A stretch of DNA of 64,000 bases from Flabesymbios commensalis (Eukaryota > Annelida > Polychaeta > Terebellida > Flabelligeridae). The DNA is taken from positions 27,757,073 through 27,821,072 of the forward strand of contig OZ024914.1 of assembly GCA_964017125.1 (NCBI GenBank). Direction: 5' to 3'. Position numbers and translations under genes: made by a program. The notes beneath the pieces are model-generated. The model saw nothing but the letters and a program-made list of their open reading frames with translations. It was not told the origin of the DNA and ran no database searches. Positions 24,100 to 36,165 of the stretch are shown one piece after another (position 1 is the first letter of the stretch; each line of letters starts with the position of its first letter).

Positions 24100-24960
24100 T
24101 GCTAGGTGCGTCTTATAATTATTAGTATTTGGATCTGATTCGGAGAAAGAAGCCGCCCTTGTGGACGTGCAGTCACTACCCCACAGTAAGCCTATTATCG
24201 TGATCGACTTCCAGCGGCGACCGCCACTTTGCTCTCTTGTGTTTTACAAGCTGCCACGGGTGTATAAGCTGATTTACAAGGTAAAGCTTTTCTACAGTTG
24301 TTATTGCTTCTATAATTCCTTTATTTACATGATTGTTTCTATGCGAATTTAAAAATCATCTTTGTAATCCACGGTTTCTATATAATAATTCATTTCAATT
24401 TTATTCGATTTATTGTCATAAAGAAAAGGTACAATCACCCTGTATAGCCTACAATACAAACGATGAAAATATATCTTTGAAATACATTGTTTATATGTTG
24501 AATTATAATAAAAAAGCAAACGAAACTGGTACATAACTCCATCACAAATATTGTCTGCCCAGCAAATTCCATAAAATATATACATTTATGCTGTACTGTT
24601 TATGCATATAACACATTTTACTAGCCGTGACATGAAGTTTTCTCGCTTGTTTGGTTTTATATTTATGTTTATTACAAACATTTCATTGAAAATATCTGGT
24701 TGTTATCTATTTTTCACTAGTTTATTCATAAAAATATAATTTCAACTATGTAAAATTAGAATTTTTTATCCAAATGCATTGCGCTTAATGTCACATACAA
24801 GCTCGAGCACGCTCTACTCCGGACCTTAGTATGGTATTCTACCCTCTAATTTAAATAAAAACTGAATAACGATGGTCATTTGTCGATCTCGTCGTGTGAC
24901 AGGCTGAGCCACTCTGCGATTGATTTGGGGCAGAATATACCTACTTCACTTGGTCCTACT
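24100..24960. other. Gene-free stretch
   Basis: AT-rich sequence; open frames at 24161-24585 have no recognisable motif and overlap on both strands. Confidence 0.45.
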
Positions 24961-24970
24961 CGGTCACGGA

Positions 24971-25062
24971 GCCCACTGGGCACACGACGTTGTTGTGACG
25001 TTGAATCAACGTCCATTGACGTTGATTCAACGTCGCAACAACGTCGTATGCCCATTGGGAGG
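24971..25062. mobile_element. Palindromic element, GGGCACACGACGTTG type
   Basis: Nearly perfect palindrome: 'cactgggcacacgacgttgt' on the left, mirrored by 'aacaacgtcgtatgcccatt' on the right, centre 'caacgtccattgacgttg'. It has different outer ends (TGGGCA) from the CCAGCAAAC family but the same CAACGTC theme, so I regard it as a sister subfamily. Confidence 0.75.
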
Positions 25063-25324
25063 CTCTTCACAATACTGAATCATGTCAAGATAGCAGGTTA
25101 CTACTAGAGAGGGAGACATTAGACCATTAGAGGTGATCACTACACCAGGGCCCCTGCCATGGGCACGTTTTGTACAAGAATGAATCAAAATCATCTACAT
25201 ATACCATATGCCTTTCACATCAAACATACAGGCAGATTTCGCACCCTCTAGCAGTTTTGAGTATGTTGAGGGTGAAGTGAAATAGAGGGGATGACAGAGT
25301 TGTGGTTTGGAGTTGGTAATGTTC

Positions 25325-25400
25325 ACCTTCACGAGGCAAGGATGGCGCATTCGTATCGACTGGGGCTTGTATGTGTCAGGTTCGAATCCCGATCGGGCCG
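25325..25400 (+). repeat. tRNA-like fragment, possible SINE remnant
   Basis: 'ggttcgaatcccgatcggg' near 25379 matches a pol III B box and T-arm. The upstream 60 bases could supply a weak A box ('gaggcaaggatggcgc'), but no clover-leaf acceptor stem closes, so I do not call a tRNA gene. Confidence 0.3.
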
Positions 25401-26076
25401 GATATTTGTCATCGCGGCAAATACAGTGCTCCAAATGTTGGATAAGTCTTTCAGACAATGGCTCAACATAACGTGATTCTACAGTATAACACTAACTTGG
25501 AGTAAAAGTGGCATCATATTTATTCCATCGATGTTATGTCAAAGTTAGCCGTCTAGTTTCTAAAATCCCTGAAAAGACAATAATGGATGCAAAAGTGTCA
25601 TTTTTAAGCAGTCTTCTCTTGATTATTGTAACTGCGAAGAAGGCCTCCATTTTATTCCCCACACGTAAAATTCTTTAATATGACTTTAAATTTATTTACT
25701 TATTTCGACAACATGTGAGGTTAATTTTAATCATGATGTGGTCATGGTACAGAAAGCGCCACAAACTAAACCTCGCTTTAAGCACAGCAAGGAAATGTTG
25801 CTGTAAACAAGATTTTACAAAAAACATCCCAACATAGGAAATAATAATCAAAATTTAATTATTACACTTCTTTGTATCATTCGATCCTTGCATCTTATCA
25901 TAAGAGCGTAAAAACCGCATCAAACCGGCCCTATTTTTTTTTGACTCCTATAATTATTATCTGGAAACTTTTATAGCTTCAGCCAGCACAGAGAAAGAAG
26001 ATCGTCAATCAGTTCCGGTGTAGTGTGACAAGATTAACAGCTTGTTCGCAATCAAAGGCTATTATTCTGATAAATA

Positions 26077-26340
26077 GGGCGGGGGTCCTGGTGCAGTGGT
26101 TAAAAAGCTGCCTTCTTGGAAAGTCGGAGATCGCGGGCTCGTCCCCCGCTCTGATAATCAAGTTTCAAAGAAACAAAATGCTCCTTCCCTCCTAACTCGT
26201 AAAGATTTTGGGGAGCCTTTCCTTTGCCGCAGACCGCCAGGGCTAGAATTTTGAATCCTCTGTCTGGAGGGCATGGTCATCTCATTCAACTCACCATCCT
26301 CCAGTTTAGCCTTTAAGTGCGCAAAGATGGACTAAAACCT
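26077..26340 (+). mobile_element. tRNA-derived SINE, full-length copy
   Basis: Starts with a tRNA-like head: A-box 'tggtgcagtggtta' and B-box-like 'gggctcgtccc'. Then a linker with 'gtttcaaagaaac', a second tRNA-like part ('ggggagcc' ... 'gaccgccagggctagaattt') and the body 'ctcaccatcctccagtttag'. It is followed by a long CATT tail and is bracketed by TCTGATAAAT at 26066-26075 and 26473-26482, a clean 10-bp target duplication that defines the element with its tail. The second head has an internal deletion compared with the copies at 35870 and 45392. Confidence 0.9.
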
Positions 26341-26470
26341 CATTCATTCATTCATTCATTCATTCATTCATTCATTCATTCATTCATTCATTCATTCATT
26401 CATTCATTCAATCATTCATTCATTCATTCATTCATTCATTTATTCATTCATTCATTCATTCATTCATTCA
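26341..26470. repeat. (CATT)n microsatellite, SINE tail
   Basis: About 32 near-perfect CATT units lying between the SINE body and its 3' target duplication, so the array belongs to the SINE tail and grew from it. Confidence 0.9.
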
Positions 26471-26550
26471 TACTCTGATAAATCTGCTAAGCGGGGACAG
26501 AAACAATGATAAATAGGCCTATACGCAGGATATCATTCGTCGCCAGTATC

Positions 26551-26652
26551 TCCAGCAAACACAGGCCTGTTACCCAGTTGTTGTTTAATGTTGGGTCAGC
26601 GTCGTAGACGATGGTCCAACATTAAACAACCACTGGATCAACGGCTCGTTCA
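26551..26652. mobile_element. Palindromic element, complete copy
   Basis: 'tccagcaaacacaggcctgt' at the left; centre 'cagcgtcgtagacgatgg'; mid-arm text TTGTTTAATGTTGG is mirrored in 'ccaacattaaacaac'. The right outer end is weaker ('ggctcgttc'). Confidence 0.75.
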
Positions 26653-26659
26653 TAACGCA

Positions 26660-28380
26660 TAACGATCGATTCTTAATTTTACTGGAACGAACGAATAAAT
26701 GACTTGTGGGCTGACCAAACTTCCAATTTTTAAATAATAAAGAGACGACTATTCCTACAATCGGAATTAGATAGTATGGATTTAAGATTATGTGTCATGC
26801 TCTACTGGTTATATTTGTTAATGACTGTCAATGTCTACAAACAGGTTTCAATTGTTGATAATATATATTGTGATGGGGCCTTCATGGAAGTTAGATGTAG
26901 AGAAAACACTAAAATTTATATATTTATTAAATCTAGATAGAAGGGAAATATATATTTAATAATACATTAAAACGGCGCATTTGCAAATACCAAAAACTAT
27001 CTGAATAAATTAGATTGTGGGTCTTCATGATTCGCAATGCAATGGCACGCATGCGCAACATGGTCAACGTCCACAGGAGTGGGGTCCGCCGCAAATGTAA
27101 ATATTATGGTTCAGTGAAGTATAACGACCCAGCTGCTTTTACTAATGACAAAAAACTTTGCTAGCACTCTTAATAAAAAGTAAACAGGTGCGTTTATGTT
27201 AATTTTGGATGATTAGCAATTCGAGTTGTTGTATTTTTTTATAATAATGTAGAATTTGAGGATTTGAAAATATAACAATGATCTAAAAATTAAACTTGAG
27301 ATATTTAAAATACATACTTGAAATGCAGACAGATCAAACACCAATTAACACCTGTCACATAGGTACGACACCCATCTTCATGGTACTCGGAAAAACATGT
27401 AGGTACCCACGTATCAGTTTCAATAATATGTATCATTGTGATTTATATCATTTCGATCAAAACTATTATGTCAAAATATATGGTTGTTTATTTGCAATGC
27501 ATAATAATTTGTATATCCATGGTTATGAACATTAAGAACTTATCAGACCCTATATGTCATAGTTACGATCTGTTATGGTTATAGCAAATGCTTCCAGAAA
27601 AAATATATTCATATTCGATCATCTAAAAATATTTCTTCTGTCGGTGGGTAGTCAGCATATTCCTATCCTATCAATTGAAAATAATCTATTTTAACACCTG
27701 TTTAAACTGTGGCCAGATGAATGACATTGAGCGTGATATAAACCAAAACAAAAAACCCAATATATTGTATATAGCCTACACACAATCACGATTATAAACA
27801 AAAACACTGTGAGCCACAATTCAAATATGGTAATTTACTGCTTGACAGCTTACATGTATGTTATGACAGCAGTGTGTATAACACCTTGGCGCCTGCAGCC
27901 AGCGTCGACCATCCTGCTGTCTTCAGATGTATTCGTTCTCACTCTACGGACCACACCTGCCAATGACAGGATGGGGTCGACAGAAGGCTACTGAGGTGTT
28001 TGACATGTTTGTATACATCGTGATGACATGGCTGTAGACACTCCAAGTAATCCTACAATAATAATAAAAAAATATCGTCATTATATGTTATTAGATTTTG
28101 GAGCCGCTTAGTAAATATTGACAATCATAGATTAACAAAACATATTTTTCAGTCCGACGCATTATTTTCGGTGACAGGTAGGCGCAATTGGTCATACGAC
28201 GTAAATTCAATTATTCAACACCTAAGGTTACCCGAAAATGTATTTGAAAACTTGTCGCGTGTGATATTTTAAATGTAAAACATAAAACTTTTTTAGTAAT
28301 GGAGGAAGAGTAGACACGAGACATTTCAAATAAACCTAAATTGAGGAAATATATCAATTGCTATACTAGTGCAGTAAAAG
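26660..28380. other. Gene-free stretch
   Basis: AT-rich sequence without recognisable exons, RNAs or repeats. Open frames at 27296-27535 and 27809-27994 have no domain signal. Confidence 0.5.
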
Positions 28381-30172
28381 TAGTGGTTTAACCTGGAATA
28401 AATTGTTAACAGAGGTATTTTTAGTGTTTATGTCTCAGAGGGGCCTGCTGAACAAATTCTGAGCAGCAACCACCTGGCAACCATTTTGATCATATGCTAA
28501 TTAGCATAATTAGCCTTATTTACATAAATTATTAAGAAAAACTTAAAAATGCTATAACTTTTAAAATAATTAACTTAGAAAGTTTATTTTTGTGTCTACA
28601 CCCATGTTTTCTACCCCATAGAATTCTAATAAGTCGGTATTAAACACCCAGACCTTTCTAATTAGCATAAATCAGCATAAATTTCCATAATTAATCATGA
28701 AATTGCTATTTTTTTTTATTTTTATTAAATATTACACTACAAATGTTGATTTTATTATCTGGACCGATATTTCTCACCTACTTGATATCTGTAAACATAT
28801 TTAGAATACCCTAGAGCCGTTTGATTAGCATAAATTAGCATTTTCATTATATGCTAATTAGCATAATTACCCTAATTTGCACTATTAATTGGGAAAAACT
28901 TAAAAATGCTATAACTTTTAAAATTATTTTAAACTTAGAAAGCTATTTTTTGTGTCTACATCCATGTTGTCCACCCCGTAGAATTCGAGTAAGTCGGTAT
29001 TGAATTATCCAGACCTTCCTTATTAGCATAAAATTGCATAATTAATCAAAAAATGCTCAAAATTCGATAATTTATCAAATAGTTCAATTTAAATATTTAT
29101 TTTGTTTTCTGCATCTATATTTCTCACCCGCTTGAATTCTGTAAAAAGTTTTATTTAAATACATTGGAACCGCCTAATTAGCATTTGGATCATATGCCAA
29201 TTAGCATATTCAGCCTAATTTGCATAAATTATTAGGAAAAACTTGAAAATGCTATAACTTTTGAAATAATTAACTATGAAATTTTAATGTTCGTTGAATT
29301 CGAATAAGTCGGTATTGGATACAACAGACCTTTTTAATTAGCATAAATTAGCATAAATGTCAATAATTAATCATGAAATTGCTAAAAAAAATCATAATTT
29401 ATTAAATATTTCACTTTAAATGTTGATTTTGTTGTCTGGACCGATATTTCTCACCTGCTTGAATTCTGTAAAAATATTTTGAATACTTTGGAGCCGTCTG
29501 ATTAGCATAAATTAGCATTTTAATCATATGCTAATTAGCATAATTACCTTAAAAAAAATTATGAAAAACGTGAAAATGCAAACACTTTTGAAATAATTTT
29601 AAACTTAGAAAGCTACATCCATGTTTTTCACCCCGTAGAATTCGAATAAGTCGGTATTGAATACTCCAGACCTTCCTAGTTAGGCTATATTAGCATAAAT
29701 TTGCATAATTATTCATGAAATTGCTAAAAATTTGATAATTTATCAAATAGTTCACTTCATTTGTTCCACGTTCACTTGGAAAGGTTTATAAGCCTACATT
29801 CATGTATTCCATCCTGCTAAGTTCGTCCAAGTTCATAATGAACTTCCCAAGGTAACATTAGAAATTCTGAGCAGCAGGTTATCAGGTATCAATCTGATAT
29901 ACCAATTAGCGAAATGTGTCTAATTTGCATAATTAATTAAGAACAACTTGAAAAAGCTCTAACTTTGCTAATTTAATTAACTTGTCCAGCCCCGTATAAT
30001 TTAATTTGGTTGATATTAAATACACCAAATTTTTCTAATTAGCTTACATGTGCATAATTAATATTGTTAAAAAGTTCACTTTAAATGTTGATTTTAATGT
30101 CTTGACATTATCATATATTTATCACTCCGCTAAATCCCTTCAAAGTACCCTGGATCTGTCTAATTATAATAA
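28381..30172 (+). repeat. AT-rich degenerate tandem repeat, left inverted block
   Basis: About five diverged units of 320-380 bp, each with 'aatgctataacttttaaaat', 'tgtctacacccatgtt', 'accccgtagaattc', 'aagtcggtatt' and 'ctaattagcataaatt'. The same text in reverse complement fills 34440-35805. The outer ends of the two blocks pair as well: 'aataaattgttaacagagg' near 28398 with 'ctgttaacaatttattc' near 35780. Confidence 0.85.
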
Positions 30173-30210
30173 ACTAGCTTTAACCCATGCTCCGCACGGC
30201 CAAAGCTAGT
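30173..30210 (+). other. Double-stem hairpin, possible Helitron-like 3' end
   Basis: Outer stem 'actagcttt'/'aaagctagt' is exact; inner stem 'ccatgc'/'gcacgg' resembles the GC-rich hairpin that precedes the CTAG-T end of Helitron-like elements. It sits exactly at the inner end of the left AT-rich block. No Rep/helicase gene is seen, so this would be a non-autonomous end at best. Confidence 0.35.
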
Positions 30211-30536
30211 AAGTAACAAACACTGACATAATTGAAACAATGCAGCCGGTGCACAAATAACATAAATATTCTCAGGGGTCATACCAGAAATGCATAAAAT
30301 ATTGTCTGACATCGGCTTAAAAAAAGATGTATTGGGTCTTTGTCGTATTTGATGGCATATATTATTTAATATCCTGTAGAGCTTATAAGGTCTTTCCTAC
30401 ACGCCCGACGCTGTTTGCACCGCCCCCCCCCCCGGCAATCAACAAGCATCTCAACCCGTGAGAAAATTATGACATGTGACAGTACTTATTAACATATATT
30501 TTAAGGACCAACGTTGAGACTACATGATGGATTCCC

Positions 30537-30647
30537 TCCCAACAAACACGACGCATTGACCCAATGCTGGTTTTAAGTTCGACCACCGTCTGCAATGCTG
30601 GCCCAACGTAAAACCAGCATTGGGTCGAGGCGTGGTGTTCGCTGGGA
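30537..30647. mobile_element. Palindromic element, complete copy
   Basis: 'tcccaacaaacacgacgcat' left and 'gtggtgttcgctggga' right; mid-arm GCTGGTTTTA on both arms; centre 'ccaccgtctgcaatgctgg'. Another copy with constant ends and a private mid-arm. Confidence 0.8.
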
Positions 30648-30819
30648 TTTGTCATCCGCGAGGTGTGATTTGTAGGCCTAGGCCCTATATCATTATATAT
30701 TTTCTATGCATATATAGCGGCATGTTATAATAGTCTTTGAACTTGAAAAACAACTGGGCCTACTCAGATCAACTCTTCTGTGGATGGCTGCCTGATACCA
30801 GCTGTAAATCTCCTTTCAA

Positions 30820-30915
30820 ACAGACATTGACCCGATCTTGGATTTATGCTGCTGTAAGCTAGGTCACAGACGTTGGACAAACCTTACCTCTTTGGGTCAA
30901 CGTCGGGACTACACA
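30820..30915. mobile_element. Palindromic element, decayed copy
   Basis: 'cattgacccgatcttgg' and 'tttgggtcaacgtcgg' with 'cacagacgttggac' between. Arms are recognisable but poorly paired. Confidence 0.4.
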
Positions 30916-31082
30916 TAGATGCCTAATTCGTCATTCGAACATAACAATGAGTGTGCGCGGTAAAAAACACATTTAATTCCATTCATGCGCCTTGGCAATC
31001 TATAATGCGTGGAAAGGCAAAAGGCGGCATCTAAAATGTTTTTTGTTGAAATAGGAAAAAACATTTTTTTGTTAACTTTAAT

Positions 31083-31182
31083 TTCGGAATTTCGGAACTT
31101 GAAGTTCCCGGAACTTGAAAATTGGGAACTTGAAGTTCCCGGAGCTTGGGAACTTCGGAACTTGGGAACTTCGGAACTTGTT
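31083..31182. repeat. GGAACTT minisatellite
   Basis: Repeats of 'ggaacttgaagttccc', 'gggaacttcggaacttg' and variants; GGAACTT and its complement AAGTTCC alternate, so the stretch is also self-complementary. Confidence 0.8.
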
Positions 31183-31682
31183 TAAGGGTATCCCTGTAGA
31201 TAGGGACTGATACAGAAAAGTTTATGGATCACATACATGATAATATAGCCTATACCTGGTAATCATACTAACGTTTTATGTGTATACAGCGACGTGCATG
31301 TGCAAGGTGTGAATTGTAAAAACACCATTCAATTATCAAGGGGGGGGGGGGGGCTGGAGTATTTTTGAAATAAATATTTTGGGACGGAATTTTTATGAAA
31401 TAAATAATTGTCTGACCAACATGTTGTAAAGAAATATCTAATGGCACTTGAAAAAAATATCCTTGCTTCGCTCGGCAACATTAAATGACTCTTACATTTG
31501 TGAAGCCTCGCTTCGCTTGTCTCTTTAACCCCCTACATCAATGCTAAGCCAAGTTTGGGATCCAATTTTGTGCTAGTGCCATTGCTTCCACTACTTCTCA
31601 AATTTTAACCCAACCTTGGGATTGAATACCTCATGGTTTTGGAGCGCTGAAGACAACCTACAACCTTTACCGGCACAGATCC

Positions 31683-32020
31683 CTGTTGGTGGACACACTG
31701 TGTGGCACAATGCTGGATCGGGGTTGTACCGGCGTTACAGACGGTGGGCCAACGTTAACTCAGCATTGGTTCAATGACTGGTGCTGGGTGTTTCTATCAC
31801 TGAAACGACCATGCACTGGACTGATGTTGGGCCATTGTCTGCGACACTGGCACAACATTGAGCTGACATTGCGTCAGTGTATCGTGTGTACATGGCGCAT
31901 TGTAACGTTAGTCACGCTGTACCTATAGCCAGCAAAATGCACTGCCAAGTGGATGTTGGCCAGCCTGCAGATTGTGGTCTAGCATTGACCTGGCATTGTG
32001 TTTGTATCGTGCTTACTTGT
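31683..32020. mobile_element. Two to three decayed palindromic elements in a row
   Basis: 'acagacggtgggccaacgtt', 'tgatgttgggccattgtctg' and 'ccagcaaaatgcactgcc' are cores and ends of the same palindromic family at about 31683-31800, 31810-31890 and 31933-32020. Pairing is partial. Confidence 0.5.
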
Positions 32021-32029
32021 AGTGGACGG

Positions 32030-33020
32030 GAACATTATCTGAAAATTGTGATGAAAATTGAATAAAAGCCAAATAACGGTACATAAACAACTCCTAATAC
32101 TTTATTACATACGTTGCAACCCAGGCTAATAGTCAAAGCTGTGTGCGAGGTATATATAGTGGGTGCCGTGACGAAAATATATGTCCAGGGTGCACGTTCA
32201 ACGAAGGAGGACACCTAAAAACTCGTGTTCTATTAAAGCTGCATAACTGTTTTGCTTATTTTAATCAAAAGATTAATCCATGGGGAATACTGTTATATTT
32301 TTTTATTTTACTGTTCCGGTTACTAAGGAGTTATTAAGGATTTAAGTTTTTTGTTTTTTGATATTGTTGCCCCACCAAAACAAAGACCTGATCACAGCCC
32401 AGTAAGATACATTGTCTGTATAACCAGGACATTATAAGTACCAAGTGGCAGATAACGGTCATCATTAAAAAAGAGTGGAAGAAATTATTCTTATTTTTTA
32501 AGTGATCATATAAACAAAGTGCAAAGTGTATTGTTTCATGTCAGTTAGACATATCTAGAAGTTATTACTTTGTGTGATATGAGTCATATCTGCATATAAT
32601 GTTATGTTTAATTTCGGTACCGGTATAGAGAATGTCACTCACTTGAAAAAGAGGACCCTGTTTTTAGTATGGTGCTTTTAAGTGTGAGCCAGCATCTGAG
32701 CCTTTGGCCGGCCATTAAGACGCTCTCCCACAACCGTGAGAAATTGCAGTCCCAATTACACCAAATTCAGTGATGTAATACATCTTTTTTTTGCGCAGTC
32801 TTTTATTCGATACCTCACGGGCATTTCAAAATATAGTGGAAATGCTATGAGTGAATTCAAAGTGAATTTTGAATGACAAGAGAAACACGATCTATAGTGA
32901 CAATGCTATTCGAAAATATCAGACTATTTTATTTCATCGTTAGTCATCACATACAGTTATATAAATAGCGAAATGCAGTAAAATAAAATAATTGTAAAAA
33001 AGGCAGCCTTTACGGTACCA
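32030..33020. other. Gene-free stretch
   Basis: No exon, RNA or clear repeat found. Confidence 0.45.
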
Positions 33021-33025
33021 GTGGC

Positions 33026-33141
33026 TGAGCTCCTGGCAAACAAGAGTCATTTAAACATTTATGGGTCAATGTTGTACCAGCGTCATAGAAGCTGGACCAA
33101 CATTGAGCCATAAATGGGTCAGTGACTCGTGCCTGCTGAGT
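33026..33141. mobile_element. Palindromic element, complete copy
   Basis: 'ctggcaaacaagagtcat' left and 'gactcgtgcctgctgag' right; mid-arm CATTTATGGGTCAATG is mirrored by 'cattgagccataaatg'. This mid-arm differs from all other copies in the window. Confidence 0.8.
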
Positions 33142-33212
33142 TATCATAGGGGCTGACCTAGTCTTAGGACACCAACCGTGGTTTGTGTGAGCTTGGCATC
33201 GCAGCCCACACG

Positions 33213-33322
33213 AACCAACAAACACCAGACATAGAGCCAATGTTGTTTTACTGTTGGACCACTGTCTGCGTCGCTGGCCCAACATTAAAACAACATTGAG
33301 TCAATGCCTCGTGTTAGCTGGG
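33213..33322. mobile_element. Palindromic element, complete copy
   Basis: 'ccaacaaacaccagacat' left and 'cctcgtgttagctgggg' right, centre 'ccactgtctgcgtcgctgg', mid-arm TTGTTTTA on both arms. Confidence 0.8.
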
Positions 33323-33324
33323 GA

Positions 33325-33415
33325 GGCATTGATCCGATGTCAAACTAATTCGGGGCCATCGTCTACGGCTCTGGCCCAGCGTTAGACCAATGCGGCTCAA
33401 CGTCTAGTGTTTGTT
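33325..33415. mobile_element. Palindromic element, partial copy abutting the previous one
   Basis: 'gcattgatccgatgtc', core 'catcgtctacggctctgg' and end 'acgtctagtgtttg'. The left end appears merged with the right end of the neighbouring copy. Confidence 0.5.
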
Positions 33416-33419
33416 ATTA

Positions 33420-34440
33420 TAACTTGATGGTGTATGCGTCGTGATCTAATCCAGCTACATTTACATCGATTTTGTCCATTTATAAAGCCTTTAAACAAAT
33501 ATGAATGATTGTGTTGAACATTTTAGGTTATTTCGGTCGAAATAAACAAAACAGTTATGCAGCTTTAAGTATATATTAGCATAATTTATTAAAAAGACAC
33601 ATTTTAAGCACCTTTTAAACTTGATACAAACCCACTTGGAAGCAAAGTAATTGTAATTGCACGGTAGTTCAAAACATTACACTCTATCCTTATCAATTAA
33701 TTAATTCACTGAGAACCTGAACCAGGAAATTTAATCAAATTCACTTTCAGGCCTTTAACAATGACATTTTAAATTCTGATTAACTAAATAAGCGATAGCA
33801 TGTTCTGAATTGCTTATGTGAGTAATTTAAATTCGGGGTTGTTTCTAGACATGCTCCTATTCAAACAAAAAGAGTAAAACATGTCTATGGTATAGGCTTC
33901 TACAACGTAAATTGAAATGGCTAAAAAACTTAGACATGCTCTTGAAATAATCTGGCATAATCCCACAACACATGTAGTTCACGTTACAGGGCACAGCGTA
34001 ATGGACTGTTTACAGAGGATATACTACAATAAAACCATATAAATTACAGCTTGACACCCTTACATCAATAGGCCCCAATTTCGGAAATATAGAAGACAGT
34101 TATTTGCCTCGTGCTTTCCAACCTAGTAGGCCTATTAGTAAATCAGACATTAGGCTGCTTATCCAATGACGACTTCTGACTGATAATGGAGAATATTTTG
34201 TTTGTTGAAAGGTTTTGAGGTGTCTATGAGAGATATCAGACCAGAAAGTGGCTAGGAATTTAAATATGACCAATTGCCTTTAATTAAATCATAAAAAGCG
34301 AAAATTCCCATGTCTACCCTCACTTTTTTGTCACATCAGATACCCTTGTTCACGAATATGGAGAGACAATTTAGGGATATTTCATGCACACGAAAACCCC
34401 ACCAGCCTATTGATCAGTTCTGGTATTGCTTTATAGATGT
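33420..34440. other. Gene-free stretch
   Basis: No coding, RNA or repeat signal that I can support. Confidence 0.45.
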
Positions 34441-35805
34441 GAACACTTCCTAAAACATGGGTATAGACACGAAAAATAACATTCCAACCTAATTATTTTT
34501 GAGATTTTAGCTATTTTACTTTTTCCTCAATAAATATGCACATTTTGCTAAGTATGCTAATTGGTATATGATTAAAATGGTTGCCAGGTGGTTGCTGCTC
34601 AGAATTTGATAAATATACTACAGACAAATAAAGAGGTGGAGAAAATATAGGTTTACACGCAAAAATCAACTTCTCAAGTAAACTAATTTAAAAGCTATGG
34701 AATTTTCTTTTTACATTTTTTTATGAATTATGCAAATTTATGCTAATTAAGACGATTTGAGGTATTCAATATCAACTTAATCTAATTCTACGGGGTGGAA
34801 AACATGGGTGTAGACACAAAAATTACCTATCTACCTTAATTATTTTTGAAGTTATAGCGATTTTACTTTCTCCTCATTAATTATGCAAATTATGCTTATT
34901 AGCATATGACCAAAATGATTTTAGTCTATTTTACTTTTACCTCAATAATTATGCAAATTATGCTAAGTATGCTAATTAGCATATGTTTAACATTGCTTCC
35001 AAGTGTTTGCTGCTCAAAATTTGCTAAAAATACTTCAATCAAATAAAGAGGGGTAGAAAATATAAGTTCAGACGCAAAAATCAACTTGTCAAGTAAACTG
35101 ATTCAAAAGCTATGTCATTTTTTTCAAATAATTGAATTAATTATGCAAATTTATGCTAATTAGGTAGTTTTGTGGAATTTAATATCAACTTAAAGGGACT
35201 GGCCCACGCTAGAATCATCAAAAAATCGGTGATTTTTTTTCGGGTTCTTAATATGACCATATGATGTAAACATGTACATAGACTAGAACTGCAAATTTTT
35301 ATAATTTTTGTGCTGCGCATTCACCAGTTAGGCTAGATATAGAGACGAAATTCCTGATTTCTAATTATTGACAACCATGTCAAAAATAGGAAATGCGGGA
35401 ATTTCGTCTCTATATCTAGTCTAACTGATGAATGCGCAGCACAAAAATTATAAAAATTTGCAGTTCTAGTCTATGTACATGTTTACATCATATGGTCATA
35501 TTAAGAACCCGAAATAAAATCACCGATTTTTTTATGATTCTAGCGTGGGCCAGTCCCTTTAATCGAATTCTACGGGGTCGAAAACATAGGTGTAGACACA
35601 AAAATCAACTTTCTAGCTTGATTATTTTTAAAGTTATTGCGATTTTACGTTTTCCTCATTAATTATGCAAATTATGCAAATTATGCTAATTAGCATATGA
35701 TTAAAATGGTTGCCAAGTGGTTGCTGCTCAGAATTGATGCACCAGGGTCTTCTGAACCATAAAAACCCGAAATACTTCTGTTAACAATTTATTCAAGGTT
35801 GAGCT
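34440..35805 (-). repeat. AT-rich degenerate tandem repeat, right inverted block
   Basis: Reverse complement of the family at 28381-30172: 'attctacggggtggaaaaca', 'tgggtgtagacac', 'gttgctgctcagaatt' and 'atgctaattagcatatg' recur. Three to four units, interrupted at 35190-35562 by a TTAA foldback. The outer end mirrors the outer end of the left block. Confidence 0.85.
35190..35562. mobile_element. TTAA foldback element, copy 1
   Basis: TTAAAGGGACTGGCCCACGC at the left and its exact inverse at the right; the arms pair almost through the whole 373 bp, with a short unpaired centre near 35370. It sits in an AT-rich repeat unit, and the paralogous unit at 34770-34800 has a single TTAA at the same place ('tcaacttaatctaattctac'), which proves a TTAA target duplication, as for piggyBac-type transposition. 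Confidence 0.9.
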
Positions 35806-35869
35806 AATTTTGAGGCTAGATTTCCTGGACTCTACCTATACCAAATTATGTTTCAACTTTACTACCTAA

Positions 35870-36160
35870 ACCTCATAGAAGTATTGTGCACATATAGGCT
35901 AAACTGGGCCAGGAGAACCTCCTGAGGATGGTGATATGATTGAGATGACACTGTCCTCCAGACACAGGATTCGAAATTCGAGCCCTGGCGGTCTGAGGCC
36001 GAGCACGCTACCTCTCGGTCACGGAGGCTCCCCACAATACTAACTTTCACACGTGGATGGGGAAGAAACATTTTTGTTTCTTTGAAACCGCCGAGACCGG
36101 GAACCGAACCCGGAACTCTGGCGTGAAAGGCAGCGGTGCTAACCACTACCCTAGGGCCCC
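35870..36160 (-). mobile_element. tRNA-derived SINE with two tRNA-like heads
   Basis: On the minus strand it begins near 36155 with a tRNA-Glu-like head: A box 'tagggtagtggttagcac', an anticodon-loop-like 'ctttcac' and B box 'gggttcggttccc'. After 'gtttcaaagaaac' comes a second tRNA-like unit, 'gtgaccgagaggtagcgtgc' ... 'gggctcgaatttcgaatcc'. The body 'aggaggttctcctggcccag' follows, ending near 'tatatgtgcacaat'. This is the most complete head region in the window. Confidence 0.85.
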
Positions 36161-36165
36161 CGCCC

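Noticed and set aside
25325-25400. tRNA gene
   Set aside because: A good B box is present, but I cannot close acceptor, D and anticodon stems.
31330-31360. G-run and nearby low-complexity sequence as a regulatory quadruplex
   Set aside because: A single uninterrupted G-run in non-coding DNA; no gene context supports a function.
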